Assembly: GCA_016790625.1 (NCBI GenBank)
Contig: JAEUNB010000171.1
Location: forward strand, 1-34,791
Source of the DNA: Betaproteobacteria bacterium
Lineage (GTDB): Bacteria > Pseudomonadota > Gammaproteobacteria > Burkholderiales > Usitatibacteraceae
Direction: 5' to 3'
Length of the DNA stretch: 34,791 bases
Shown here piece by piece: positions 5,905 to 13,543 of the stretch (the stretch's first letter is position 1; every line of letters begins with the position of its first letter). The translations under genes and the position numbers were made by a program. The notes under the pieces were generated by a model. It was not told where the DNA came from and did not search any database. It was given only the letters and a program-made list of their open reading frames with translations.

Positions 5905-8586
5905 ATGTTCGCCAAGACTTCCCCTGTATTTGCATTGAAAGTGTTGACTGCCAGTGTCCTGCTGGCGGTTTCTTCGAGCACACTGGCACAGGCGCCGACT
6001 CCGGCTCCTGCTGCAACTGCTGGGACGCCAGGAGTGCCGCCGGCCGCTGCAGGGGCACCAGCCACACCCGCGCCGGGCGCTCCTCGCCCATTCAAGGACG
6101 TTGTCAAGGACGCAAAGGAAATTCCAGGTTTCTTTACGCTGTATCAAAAAGACGAAAAAGTCTGGATGGCGATCAAGCCGGAACAGTTCGACAAGCCATT
6201 TTTCTTTTCACACAATATTCCGCAGAGTATCGGCGAGCGGGGCCTTTACGGCAGCCAGATGGGCGGATCGCAGATGGGCATGTTCCGCAAGATCGGCACG
6301 CAGGTACAGCTGATTGCGGTCAACACCGAGTTTTTTGCCAAGCCCGGCACACCACAGGCGCAATTTGTATCCGAGGCATTCTCCGACAGCCTGTTGAGCA
6401 GCGCCGCATCAGCTTCGGCACCGCATCCCGACTCCAAGGCGGTGCTGATTGACGTGGGTGCACTGTTGATCAACGATATTCCCGGCTACGCGACTCGCCT
6501 CGACGTCGCTTACCGCATGGGCTTTGCGCTCGACAAGCCAAACTCCGGCATTACCCGCTTGAACAATACACCGTTGCTCACTGGCATCCAGGTGAAAACG
6601 CATTTCTCGGTGCCCAAGCTGAATGCGCCGCCGCTGACACCATCGCCGGTACCGATGCCCCCACCTCCGCGTGCTACACCTGATCCACGCAGCTTGTTTG
6701 TGAGTTTTTATTACAACTTCTCGCAATTGCCGGAACAGCCGATGTCGCCCCGTATCGCCGATTCGCGTATTGGGCACTTCGTAACCTCGCGTACCGACTT
6801 TACGGAAGACCTGTCGCCCAACGTAAAGCAACATTACGTAAATCGCTGGCGCCTGGAAAAGAAAGATCCAGCCGCAAGCGTGTCCGAACCCAAAGAGCCG
6901 GTCGTCTATTGGCTGGACAAGAACATCCCGGAAAAATACCGCAAGTCGGTGGCCGACGGTGTGCTTGAGTGGAACAAGGCATTCGAGAAGGCTGGCTTCA
7001 AGAATGCGCTGGTCGTGAAACAGCAAACCGAAAAGGATGATTTCGATACCATGGACGCGCGCCATGCTTCGATCCGCTGGTTCGTCGGCGCGGACGTGGG
7101 CTTCGCCATCGGGCCATCCGATGTGGATCCGCGCACTGGGGAAATCCTCGACGCGGATATTGGCATGTCGGACGTGTTTGCGCGAGGCGCGCGCCGTCAG
7201 GTGACTGAAGATTTCAGCCGTCCAGTATCGATTGACCTGTCGGCGATGAACGATCCGCTAAACGCGCACAAAAAACTGGCGGCGTGCAACTACGCCGGCC
7301 ATGCGGCACACGAAATGCACTTCGCCATGGATCTGTTGGAAGCGCGCGGCATGGATATGGACAGCCCGGAGGCCGAGGCGGTAGCGCAGTCCTATGTCAA
7401 GGACGTGATCATGCATGAGGTCGGCCATACGCTTGGTTTCCGTCACAACTTCAAGGCCTCGACTGTCTTCACCAGCAAGCAGATTCAGGACGTCGAGTTC
7501 ACAAAGAAGAATGGCATCACTGCTTCGGTAATGGACTACACGCCGTTTAATATCGCGGCCAAAGGCGAGAAGCAGCCCGAATATGGCATGTCCACTTTGG
7601 GTGCATACGACTATTGGGTAGTTGAGTATGCGTACAAGCAGATTGCGCCCGGCGAGGAAAAAGCGGAGCTGGCGAAAATTGCATCGCGCTCAACCGAACC
7701 CTTGCTGGCCTATGCGACCGATGAAGATGCCGGCTACGGACCGCTGCTGGGAATCGACCCGGAAGCGAACCGTTTTGACCTGGGGGCCGATCCGATCGAG
7801 TACTACAAAAAGCGCATGAAGCTGTCGCGTGAATTGTGGGATCGCCTGCAGACCATGCAGCTGAAACCCGGTGAAAGCTATGAACGACTCACTCGCAGTT
7901 TTGCCGCCGGCTTCAACCAACTCGCGCGTGTTGCCCCGCTTGCTGCCAAGTACGTCGGCGGCGTAAAGCATTTGCGCGATCACGCTGGTACCGGTCGTCC
8001 CTTGTACGAGCCGACGCCAGCTCCCCGTCAACGCGAGGCGCTGAATTTGCTGACCGAGGGTTTGTTCAAGGCTGACAGCTTCAGATTCAAGCCCGAGTTC
8101 GTATCACGCATCGGCATTGACCATTTCGAGCGTCGTGGCAATCCGGATATTTCCATTGCCAACCGGGTGCTGGGTGTCCAGCGCGAAGTCCTCGATGCGC
8201 TGCTGGCAGATGGCGTTGCGCAGCGAATGCTGGATTCGCAGGACAAGGTGGCCGATTCCTCCAAGCTGCTCAAACTTTCTGACCTATACGATGGCCTGCA
8301 AAACGCCATCTGGAGCGAATTGCGAACAGGAGGCGATATCGGCGGCTTGCGGCGAAATCTGCAGCGCGAACACCTTAAGCGTATTTCTGCATCGCTGGTA
8401 CGGGCATCAGGCAATACGCCTGCCGATGCACGTAGTCTGCAGCGGGAAAATGCGATTCAACTGCAGGGCCAGATTCGTGCGGCCATGGGCAAGCCGATGA
8501 GCAAGGAAGCCAAGGCACACTTGTCGGAAAGCCTCAATACGCTGAGCGAGGCCCTAAAGGCACCGATGCAGCGCGCTGGCGCCTGA
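5905..8586 (+). CDS. Secreted zinc metalloprotease, DUF5117/DUF4953 (metzincin-like) family
   Basis: An 893-residue protein with a signal peptide (MFAKTSPVFALKVLTASVLLAVSSSTLAQA) followed by a Pro/Ala/Gly-rich linker to about residue 55, so it is exported and perhaps tethered. Residues 504-514 form a full metzincin zinc site, HEVGHTLGFRH (HExxHxxGxxH), with a Met-turn SVMDY at Met543. This is the pattern of the DUF5117-DUF4953 proteins, a large bacterial family with mostly undefined substrates. A second Pro-rich linker (PPLTPSPVPMPPPPR, about 234-250) precedes the DUF5117 core. It stands alone between two terminators. A TATAGA at 5835-5840 may be its -10 but lacks a -35. Function beyond protease-like is not established. 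Confidence 0.9.
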   Translation: MFAKTSPVFALKVLTASVLLAVSSSTLAQAPTPAPAATAGTPGVPPAAAGAPATPAPGAPRPFKDVVKDAKEIPGFFTLYQKDEKVWMAIKPEQFDKPFFFSHNIPQSIGERGLYGSQMGGSQMGMFRKIGTQVQLIAVNTEFFAKPGTPQAQFVSEAFSDSLLSSAASASAPHPDSKAVLIDVGALLINDIPGYATRLDVAYRMGFALDKPNSGITRLNNTPLLTGIQVKTHFSVPKLNAPPLTPSPVPMPPPPRATPDPRSLFVSFYYNFSQLPEQPMSPRIADSRIGHFVTSRTDFTEDLSPNVKQHYVNRWRLEKKDPAASVSEPKEPVVYWLDKNIPEKYRKSVADGVLEWNKAFEKAGFKNALVVKQQTEKDDFDTMDARHASIRWFVGADVGFAIGPSDVDPRTGEILDADIGMSDVFARGARRQVTEDFSRPVSIDLSAMNDPLNAHKKLAACNYAGHAAHEMHFAMDLLEARGMDMDSPEAEAVAQSYVKDVIMHEVGHTLGFRHNFKASTVFTSKQIQDVEFTKKNGITASVMDYTPFNIAAKGEKQPEYGMSTLGAYDYWVVEYAYKQIAPGEEKAELAKIASRSTEPLLAYATDEDAGYGPLLGIDPEANRFDLGADPIEYYKKRMKLSRELWDRLQTMQLKPGESYERLTRSFAAGFNQLARVAPLAAKYVGGVKHLRDHAGTGRPLYEPTPAPRQREALNLLTEGLFKADSFRFKPEFVSRIGIDHFERRGNPDISIANRVLGVQREVLDALLADGVAQRMLDSQDKVADSSKLLKLSDLYDGLQNAIWSELRTGGDIGGLRRNLQREHLKRISASLVRASGNTPADARSLQRENAIQLQGQIRAAMGKPMSKEAKAHLSESLNTLSEALKAPMQRAGA

Positions 8587-8605
8587 TCGCCAGCTTGAAA
8601 GCAAG

Positions 8606-8632
8606 AAAGGGGCTGCGAAAGCAGTCCCTTTT
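8606..8632 (+). terminator. Terminator of the metalloprotease gene
   Basis: An 11-bp stem (AAAGGGGCTGC with GCAGTCCCTTT, one G-U pair) closes a GAAA tetraloop and ends in a short T-run. The structure overlaps the promoter of the next small gene. Confidence 0.8.
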
Positions 8633-8641
8633 CGATATAAT
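8613..8641 (+). promoter_or_regulatory. Possible promoter of the 43-codon gene
   Basis: A consensus TATAAT at 8636-8641 lies 35 bp before the ATG. The best -35 candidate with 17-bp spacing is CTGCGA (8613-8618), only 3 of 6 matches, and it lies inside the upstream terminator hairpin. Confidence 0.5.
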
Positions 8642-8676
8642 GTCTTGTTTCGCAAACCATTTCGCAGAGGTAAATC

Positions 8677-8808
8677 ATGGCTGGAGAACGTAAACGCACC
8701 CGTCGCAACACGCTTGAGCGTCGTTGTCTGGGCAAGGATTACAAGCGTCTTTTCATGGGCTCGACCAAGTCCGTGTTCAAGATGCTGGAAAAGATCAAGA
8801 AGATCTGA
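8677..8808 (+). CDS. Small basic protein of 43 residues, unknown function
   Basis: A short ORF with sequence beginning MAGERKRTRRNTLERRC and ending FKMLEKIKKI. It has about 15 Lys/Arg residues in 43, one Cys and no membrane segment. AGAGG (8666-8670) lies 6 nt before the ATG. It has a TATAAT box upstream and a strong terminator immediately after its stop, so it forms a complete single-gene transcription unit, which argues strongly for a real gene. The basic N-terminus plus a hydrophobic/basic helix at the end suggest RNA, ribosome or membrane-surface binding, but I do not recognise a family. Confidence 0.72.
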   Translation: MAGERKRTRRNTLERRCLGKDYKRLFMGSTKSVFKMLEKIKKI

Positions 8809-8828
8809 TTCCGAATCAAGTTTCAAAA

Positions 8829-8864
8829 CAAAAAAGCCGCTGAAGTCAGCGGCTTTTTTGTTTT
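8829..8864 (+). terminator. Rho-independent terminator of the 43-codon gene
   Basis: A near-perfect inverted repeat (CAAAAAAGCCGCTG, 8829-8842, and CAGCGGCTTTTTTG, 8847-8860) with a small AAGT loop, then TTTTG. It is A/T symmetrical and so possibly bidirectional. A separate 8-bp hairpin without a T-run follows at 8875-8893. Confidence 0.93.
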
Positions 8865-8901
8865 GTGGCCTGCGGATGTTGCGCCGCAGCATCGAAAGTA
8901 A

Positions 8902-8930
8902 TTGACAGCTCCACGGCCGGGTAATACGCT
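8902..8930 (+). promoter_or_regulatory. Promoter of the tetR-fad operon
   Basis: Consensus -35 TTGACA (8902-8907), 17-bp spacer, and a poor -10 TACGCT (8925-8930). The expected start is near 8937, inside the palindromic operator. A strong -35 with a weak -10 and an overlapping operator fits a repressible promoter. Confidence 0.6.
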
Positions 8931-8932
8931 CA

Positions 8933-8952
8933 TTTCAAACGATTGTTTGAAA
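8933..8952. promoter_or_regulatory. PsrA-type operator palindrome
   Basis: Perfect 8-bp arms TTTCAAAC and GTTTGAAA are separated by GATT. The core CAAAC-GATT-GTTTG matches the published PsrA box G/CAAAC(N2-4)GTTTG/C exactly. It covers the predicted transcription start of the regulator gene 41 bp downstream, so bound repressor would block the whole operon. I found no second full copy in the window. Confidence 0.85.
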
Positions 8953-8993
8953 TTTGCAAGAATAGACCGTAAAGCATTGAAATAAATCACTAT

Positions 8994-9728
8994 ATGGCAT
9001 CAAGCAATGTACAGCGACTGGCTCGCGCAGCTGAGAATTCGGCTGAAAAGTCGGCCGAACCGGCGGACACCAAGTCGCGAATTCTGGATGCGGCTGAAGA
9101 GCTGTTCATGGAACACGGCTTCGAGGCAACCTCGTTGCGTCTGATTACGACCGCCGCCGCCGTGAATCTGGCCGCAGTCAATTACCACTTCGGTTCAAAG
9201 GAAGAGCTGTTTCAGGCCGTACTGACACGTCGCCTGGACCCGATGAACCGGGACCGGATGCAGCTCTTGTCGAGCTACGAAGCGGCTGCTGGCGGTAAGC
9301 CGCTGACCTGCGAAAAAATTCTCGCGGCAATGTTCATCCCGGCGATGAAACTGGCGCGCGACCACGAGCAGGGCGGCAAGAACTTCCTCAGACTGTTGGG
9401 GCGAGCCTATGCCGATCCGGCGCCGTTTATTCGTGAATTCCTGTCCAACCAGTACAGCGAGATGATCGCGCGCTTTCGCACGGCATTCAGCAATGCGTTG
9501 CCGCATGTTCCGCGCGAAGAGCTGTCTTGGCGCCTGCACTACGTGATGGGGGCGCTTTCTTACACCTTGGCCGGTGCTGACGTATTAAAGGTATTCGGCC
9601 AATATCACCTTGATGAAGCAACCAATGACGAGTTGCTGCTACGCCGACTGGCGCCGTTTCTGGCGGCAGGCTTGCGTGCACCCATCCCGGCGGAGGACGA
9701 CGGGTATTTACAGTTTCAGGAAGCATAG
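8994..9728 (+). CDS. TetR-family fatty-acid regulator, PsrA-like
   Basis: A 244-residue TetR repressor. The N-terminal HTH (about residues 26-75) contains TSLRLITTAAAVNLAAVNYHFGSKE in two overlapping parts; the recognition-helix stretch VNLAAVNYHFGSK is as I remember it in Pseudomonas PsrA, which senses long-chain fatty acids or acyl-CoA. The C-terminal ligand domain is also PsrA-like (FLRLLGRAYADP, WRLHYVMGALSYTLAGADVL, LAPFLAAGLRA). A matching operator lies over its promoter, so it probably represses itself and the fad genes and releases DNA on acyl-CoA. No Shine-Dalgarno is visible before ATG 8994; the leader is A/T-rich. The 25-residue N-terminal extension is Ala/Glu-rich. fadE starts 12 bp after the stop. 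A betaproteobacterial regulator of similar role is called FadP, so no symbol is assigned. Confidence 0.88.
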   Translation: MASSNVQRLARAAENSAEKSAEPADTKSRILDAAEELFMEHGFEATSLRLITTAAAVNLAAVNYHFGSKEELFQAVLTRRLDPMNRDRMQLLSSYEAAAGGKPLTCEKILAAMFIPAMKLARDHEQGGKNFLRLLGRAYADPAPFIREFLSNQYSEMIARFRTAFSNALPHVPREELSWRLHYVMGALSYTLAGADVLKVFGQYHLDEATNDELLLRRLAPFLAAGLRAPIPAEDDGYLQFQEA

Positions 9729-9740
9729 AAAGGAAAAGTC

Positions 9741-12206
9741 ATGTTGACTCTTATCTTGACGATTGTGGTTGCGATTGCGCTGGTATGGATACTGGCGTAT
9801 CACGCTGCCAGTGCGCTGGTGTGGACGGTCGTTGCGGGCATTGGCTTGATCGGGCTGACTGCTGGTGGCGTACTGGGCGGCGCGGCCGCAGGAATTCTGT
9901 GGTTTGCGTTTCTCGCGATTGCCGTGGTTGCCAACTTGAAGGCCGTGCGCCAAGGCTTGCTCAGCGGCCCGATTTTCAAGGTCTATAAAAAGCTGCTGCC
10001 GCAAATGTCGCAGACCGAGCGCGAGGCGCTGGAAGCCGGCACTGTGTGGTGGGACGGTGATTTGTTCAGCGGCAAGCCTGACTGGCCCAAGCTGCTCGAC
10101 TATCCGGCGGCCAAGCTGACCGCCGAAGAGCAGGCCTTTATTGACGGTCCAACCAACGAGCTTTGCGCGCTGGTCGATGAATGGCAGGTAACCCACGAAC
10201 TGAACGACCTGCCGCCGCACGTCTGGCAATTCATCAAGGACAAGGGCTTCCTCGGGATGATTATTCCCAAGGAGTACGGTGGTCTCGGCTTCTCGGCCTA
10301 TGCGCACTCGCAGGTGGTGATGAAGATTTCCACCCGCAGCGGTACGGCTGCAGTGTCGGTCATGGTGCCGAACTCATTGGGACCGGGCGAGCTGCTGATG
10401 CACTACGGTACGCCGGATCAGAAGAATTACTATTTGCCGCGCTTGGCCAAAGGCCTTGAGATTCCCTGTTTCGCCCTGACCGCGCCCGACGCAGGTTCTG
10501 ATGCTGCATCGATGCCGGACGTCGGTATCGTTTGCAAGCAGATGTGGGAAGGCAAGGAAACGCTGGGCATGCGCGTAACCTGGGAGAAGCGCTATATCAC
10601 GCTTGGCCCGGTGGCGACCATTCTCGGACTCGCCTTCAAGTGTTTTGACCCCGATAAATTGCTCGGTGGTGATACCGATCTCGGTATCACCTGTGCGCTG
10701 ATTCCAACCTCGCACAAGGGCGTTAATATCGGCCGCCGTCATTTCCCACTGAACGCGGCATTCATGAATGGCCCCAACTCCGGCAAGGACGTGTTTATCC
10801 CGATGGATTGGATCATCGGTGGTCAGCCGATGGTGGGGCAGGGCTGGCGCATGCTGATGGAGTGTCTGGCTGCCGGCCGTTCAATCTCGCTACCGGCACA
10901 ATCGATTGCCGCCGGCAAGTTCGCCTCCATGGCTACTGGTGCCTACTCGCGCGTTCGTCAGCAGTTCAAGACGCCGATCGGAAAATTCGAAGGTATCGAA
11001 GAGGCCTTGGCACGCATCGGTGGCTACACCTATTTGATGGACGCCTGCCGTACCGTGACGGCCGGCGCGCTCGATATGGGTGAGAAGCCCTCCGTGCTGT
11101 CCGCCATCTCGAAATACCATATGACCGAACGCATGCGCATCGTCATCAACGATGCGATGGATGTGCATGGCGGCAAGGGCATCTGCATGGGACCGAACAA
11201 TTATCTGGGCCGTGCCTATCAGCAGACACCGATTGCTATCACGGTTGAGGGCGCCAACATTCTCACGCGCTCGCTGATTATCTTCGGCCAAGGCGCAATT
11301 CGTTGCCATCCGTGGGTGCTAAAGGAAATGAAGGCGGCGCAGAATGATTCGCTGGATGAATTCGATCATGCATTCTGGAGCCACATCAAATTCACTGTGT
11401 CGAATGCCGCCCGCTCTATGTGGACCGGCATTACCGGCGGGCGCGGCCTGCCGTCACCGGCATGCGAAGACACCAAGCGCTACTACCAGCAGTTGACACG
11501 CTTCTCCACAGCGTTTGCCTTGCTGGCCGATACCAGTATGTTCGTGATCGGCGGCTCGCTGAAGCGCAAGGAAAAACTCTCCGCGCGTTTGGGCGATGTG
11601 CTGTCGCTGCTGTATCTGTCGTCGGCCGCGCTCAAGTTCTACGACCAGCGCGGCCGCCAGAAAGACGAACTGCCACTGCTGCGCTGGGCGCTGTATGACT
11701 CCGCGTTCAAGATCCAGGTAGCGCTCGACGGCATCATCGAGAATTTCCCCAGCCGTGCTGTGGCGTTTGTACTGCGCCGCCTCGTTTTCCCGCGCGGCCT
11801 CACGCTGATCCAGCCGTCAGACCAAATGGGCCATGAAGTTGCCGACCTGCTGATTCAGCCGTCCGCCGCGCGTAATCGCCTGATTTCCGGCATCTATCTG
11901 CCGAAAGATGAAAACGATGTGATCGGCAAGCTGGAAGCAGCCATGCACGCCGTGATTGCCGCCGAGCCGATCGAGGCAAAGGTAAAGGCCGCGAAGAAAG
12001 CAGGTCGCATCACCACACACGGTGCTGACGCGCAGTTCGAGGAAGCAATGAAATTGTCGGTGATCACGGAAACCGAACTAGCGCTGTGGAAGCGTGCCCG
12101 CGTGCTGCAACATGAAGTGATCATGGTCGATGACTTCGACAAGCATTTCGGCCGTCAACAACAACTCGAAAGCGCTGCCTGGCAACAGGCTGCGGCAGCG
12201 GACTGA
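9741..12206 (+). CDS. fadE: Acyl-CoA dehydrogenase, FadE type
   Basis: An FAD-dependent enzyme for the first step of beta-oxidation (acyl-CoA to trans-2-enoyl-CoA). It has 821 residues, close to the 814 of E. coli FadE. Two hydrophobic segments at the N-terminus (about 2-25 and 30-65) anchor it to the membrane. The dehydrogenase core runs from about 130 to 550 (MIIPKEYGGLGFSAYAHS, CFALTAPDAGSDAA). The putative catalytic base is Glu503 in ITVEGANILTR, followed by the FadE-specific C-terminal domain (DUF1974). The ribosome-binding site is AAAGGAAAAG. It is the second gene of the operon after the regulator and is 2 bp from the thiolase start. Confidence 0.96.
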   Translation: MLTLILTIVVAIALVWILAYHAASALVWTVVAGIGLIGLTAGGVLGGAAAGILWFAFLAIAVVANLKAVRQGLLSGPIFKVYKKLLPQMSQTEREALEAGTVWWDGDLFSGKPDWPKLLDYPAAKLTAEEQAFIDGPTNELCALVDEWQVTHELNDLPPHVWQFIKDKGFLGMIIPKEYGGLGFSAYAHSQVVMKISTRSGTAAVSVMVPNSLGPGELLMHYGTPDQKNYYLPRLAKGLEIPCFALTAPDAGSDAASMPDVGIVCKQMWEGKETLGMRVTWEKRYITLGPVATILGLAFKCFDPDKLLGGDTDLGITCALIPTSHKGVNIGRRHFPLNAAFMNGPNSGKDVFIPMDWIIGGQPMVGQGWRMLMECLAAGRSISLPAQSIAAGKFASMATGAYSRVRQQFKTPIGKFEGIEEALARIGGYTYLMDACRTVTAGALDMGEKPSVLSAISKYHMTERMRIVINDAMDVHGGKGICMGPNNYLGRAYQQTPIAITVEGANILTRSLIIFGQGAIRCHPWVLKEMKAAQNDSLDEFDHAFWSHIKFTVSNAARSMWTGITGGRGLPSPACEDTKRYYQQLTRFSTAFALLADTSMFVIGGSLKRKEKLSARLGDVLSLLYLSSAALKFYDQRGRQKDELPLLRWALYDSAFKIQVALDGIIENFPSRAVAFVLRRLVFPRGLTLIQPSDQMGHEVADLLIQPSAARNRLISGIYLPKDENDVIGKLEAAMHAVIAAEPIEAKVKAAKKAGRITTHGADAQFEEAMKLSVITETELALWKRARVLQHEVIMVDDFDKHFGRQQQLESAAWQQAAAAD

Positions 12207-12208
12207 TC

Positions 12209-13489
12209 ATGAGCAAACGCGTTTACGTAGTCGATGGTGCACGCACCCCATTTTTGAAAGCCAAAGGCAAGCTGGGTCCATTTTCCGGTGGCGACCTTGC
12301 CGTCGGCTGCGGCCGTCCGCTGCTGGCGCGGCAGAAATTTGCGCCGACCGAATTCGATGAAGTCATCATCGGTGCGGCGATGCCCTCTGCCGACGAGGCG
12401 AACATCGGCCGCGTCATTTCGCTGCGCCTCGGTTGTGGCGACAAGGTGCCGGCGTGGACCGTGATGCGCAATTGCGCCTCCGGCATGCAGGCGCTGGATT
12501 CGGCCTACGTCAATATCCTCGCTGGCAAGTCGAATCTGGTGCTGGCCGGCGGAACCGACGCCATGAGCCATGCGCCGTTACTGTTTGGCCCCGCAATGGT
12601 GAACTGGCTGGCAGACTGGTACGCCGCCAAATCAATGGGTCAGCGCGCGGGCGTCGCGGTGAAATTCCGCCTTGCCTATCTCGCGCCGGTGATCGCAATC
12701 CTCAAAGGCCTCACCGACCCGATCGTCAAGCTGTCGATGGGCCAGACGGCGGAAATCGTCGCCAAGCGCTTCGGCATCACGCGCCAGATGATGGACGAAT
12801 TTGCCGCGGAGTCGCACAAGCGCGTGCTGGCCGGGCGTGCGGCGGGTCACTTCGGCGAGATTGAGCCGCTGATTGATGGCAAGGGCAATCTGTACAAGGA
12901 AGACGACGGTGTTCGCAGCGATTCGACACCGGAAAGGCTTGCCAAGCTTCGTCCGGTATTCGACAAGACCTACGGCAATGTCACCGCGGGCAATTCTTCG
13001 CAAGTGACCGATGGTGCGGCGATGCTGATACTCGCGTCCGAAGAAGCGGTAAAGAAACACGACCTGAAACCGCTGGGTGCCATCGTCGATTCGCAATGGA
13101 GCGCACTCGATCCATCCGAAATGGGCTTAGGCCCGGTGCATGCGATCACGCCGATGCTGCAGCGTAACGGCCTGGGACTGGCCGATCTTGATGCATTGGA
13201 AATCAATGAAGCCTTTGCCGCGCAAGCGCTGGGCTGTCTGGCTGCCTGGGAGTCGGAAGATTACTGCAAGGAGAAGCTCGGCCTCAATGGTGCCTTCGGC
13301 AAAATGGATCGCAGTAAATTCAACGTCGATGGTGGCGCCATTGCCGTTGGCCACCCCATTGGTGCATCTGGCGCGCGCGTGGTATTGCATGCACTGAAAG
13401 TGCTGGAGCGTACCGGTGGCAAGCGCGCCGCCGCATCGCTTTGCATCGGTGGCGGTCAGGGCGGCGCGATGCTGCTGGAACGCGTTTAG
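12209..13489 (+). CDS. Acetyl-CoA C-acyltransferase (thiolase), FadI-like
   Basis: A 426-residue thiolase for the thiolytic last step of beta-oxidation. Catalytic residues are visible: nucleophile Cys89 (RNCASGMQ), His382 (AVGHPIGASG) and Cys412 (LCIGGGQGG). Its length and the insert around 130-180 (WYAAKSMGQRAGVAVKFR) match the longer FadI-type thiolases that partner FadJ rather than the roughly 390-residue FadA form. Start codon 2 bp after fadE with no strong own ribosome-binding site, so translation is probably coupled. It pairs logically with the FadJ-like protein two genes downstream. Confidence 0.93.
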   Translation: MSKRVYVVDGARTPFLKAKGKLGPFSGGDLAVGCGRPLLARQKFAPTEFDEVIIGAAMPSADEANIGRVISLRLGCGDKVPAWTVMRNCASGMQALDSAYVNILAGKSNLVLAGGTDAMSHAPLLFGPAMVNWLADWYAAKSMGQRAGVAVKFRLAYLAPVIAILKGLTDPIVKLSMGQTAEIVAKRFGITRQMMDEFAAESHKRVLAGRAAGHFGEIEPLIDGKGNLYKEDDGVRSDSTPERLAKLRPVFDKTYGNVTAGNSSQVTDGAAMLILASEEAVKKHDLKPLGAIVDSQWSALDPSEMGLGPVHAITPMLQRNGLGLADLDALEINEAFAAQALGCLAAWESEDYCKEKLGLNGAFGKMDRSKFNVDGGAIAVGHPIGASGARVVLHALKVLERTGGKRAAASLCIGGGQGGAMLLERV

Positions 13490-13497
13490 CGTTGTTA

Positions 13498-13515
13498 TTC
13501 CGGCGCGAGCCGGAT
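13498..13515. repeat. REP-like small palindrome in the thiolase-HAD gap
   Basis: TCCGGC and GCCGGA arms around GCGA, within a 54-bp gap. The sequence resembles the short GC-rich REP hairpins common between proteobacterial genes. No T-run follows, so it is not a classical terminator. Only one copy was found here. Confidence 0.5.
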
Positions 13516-13543
13516 GACGGTCTGATCACAACTCCCAGCCAGC

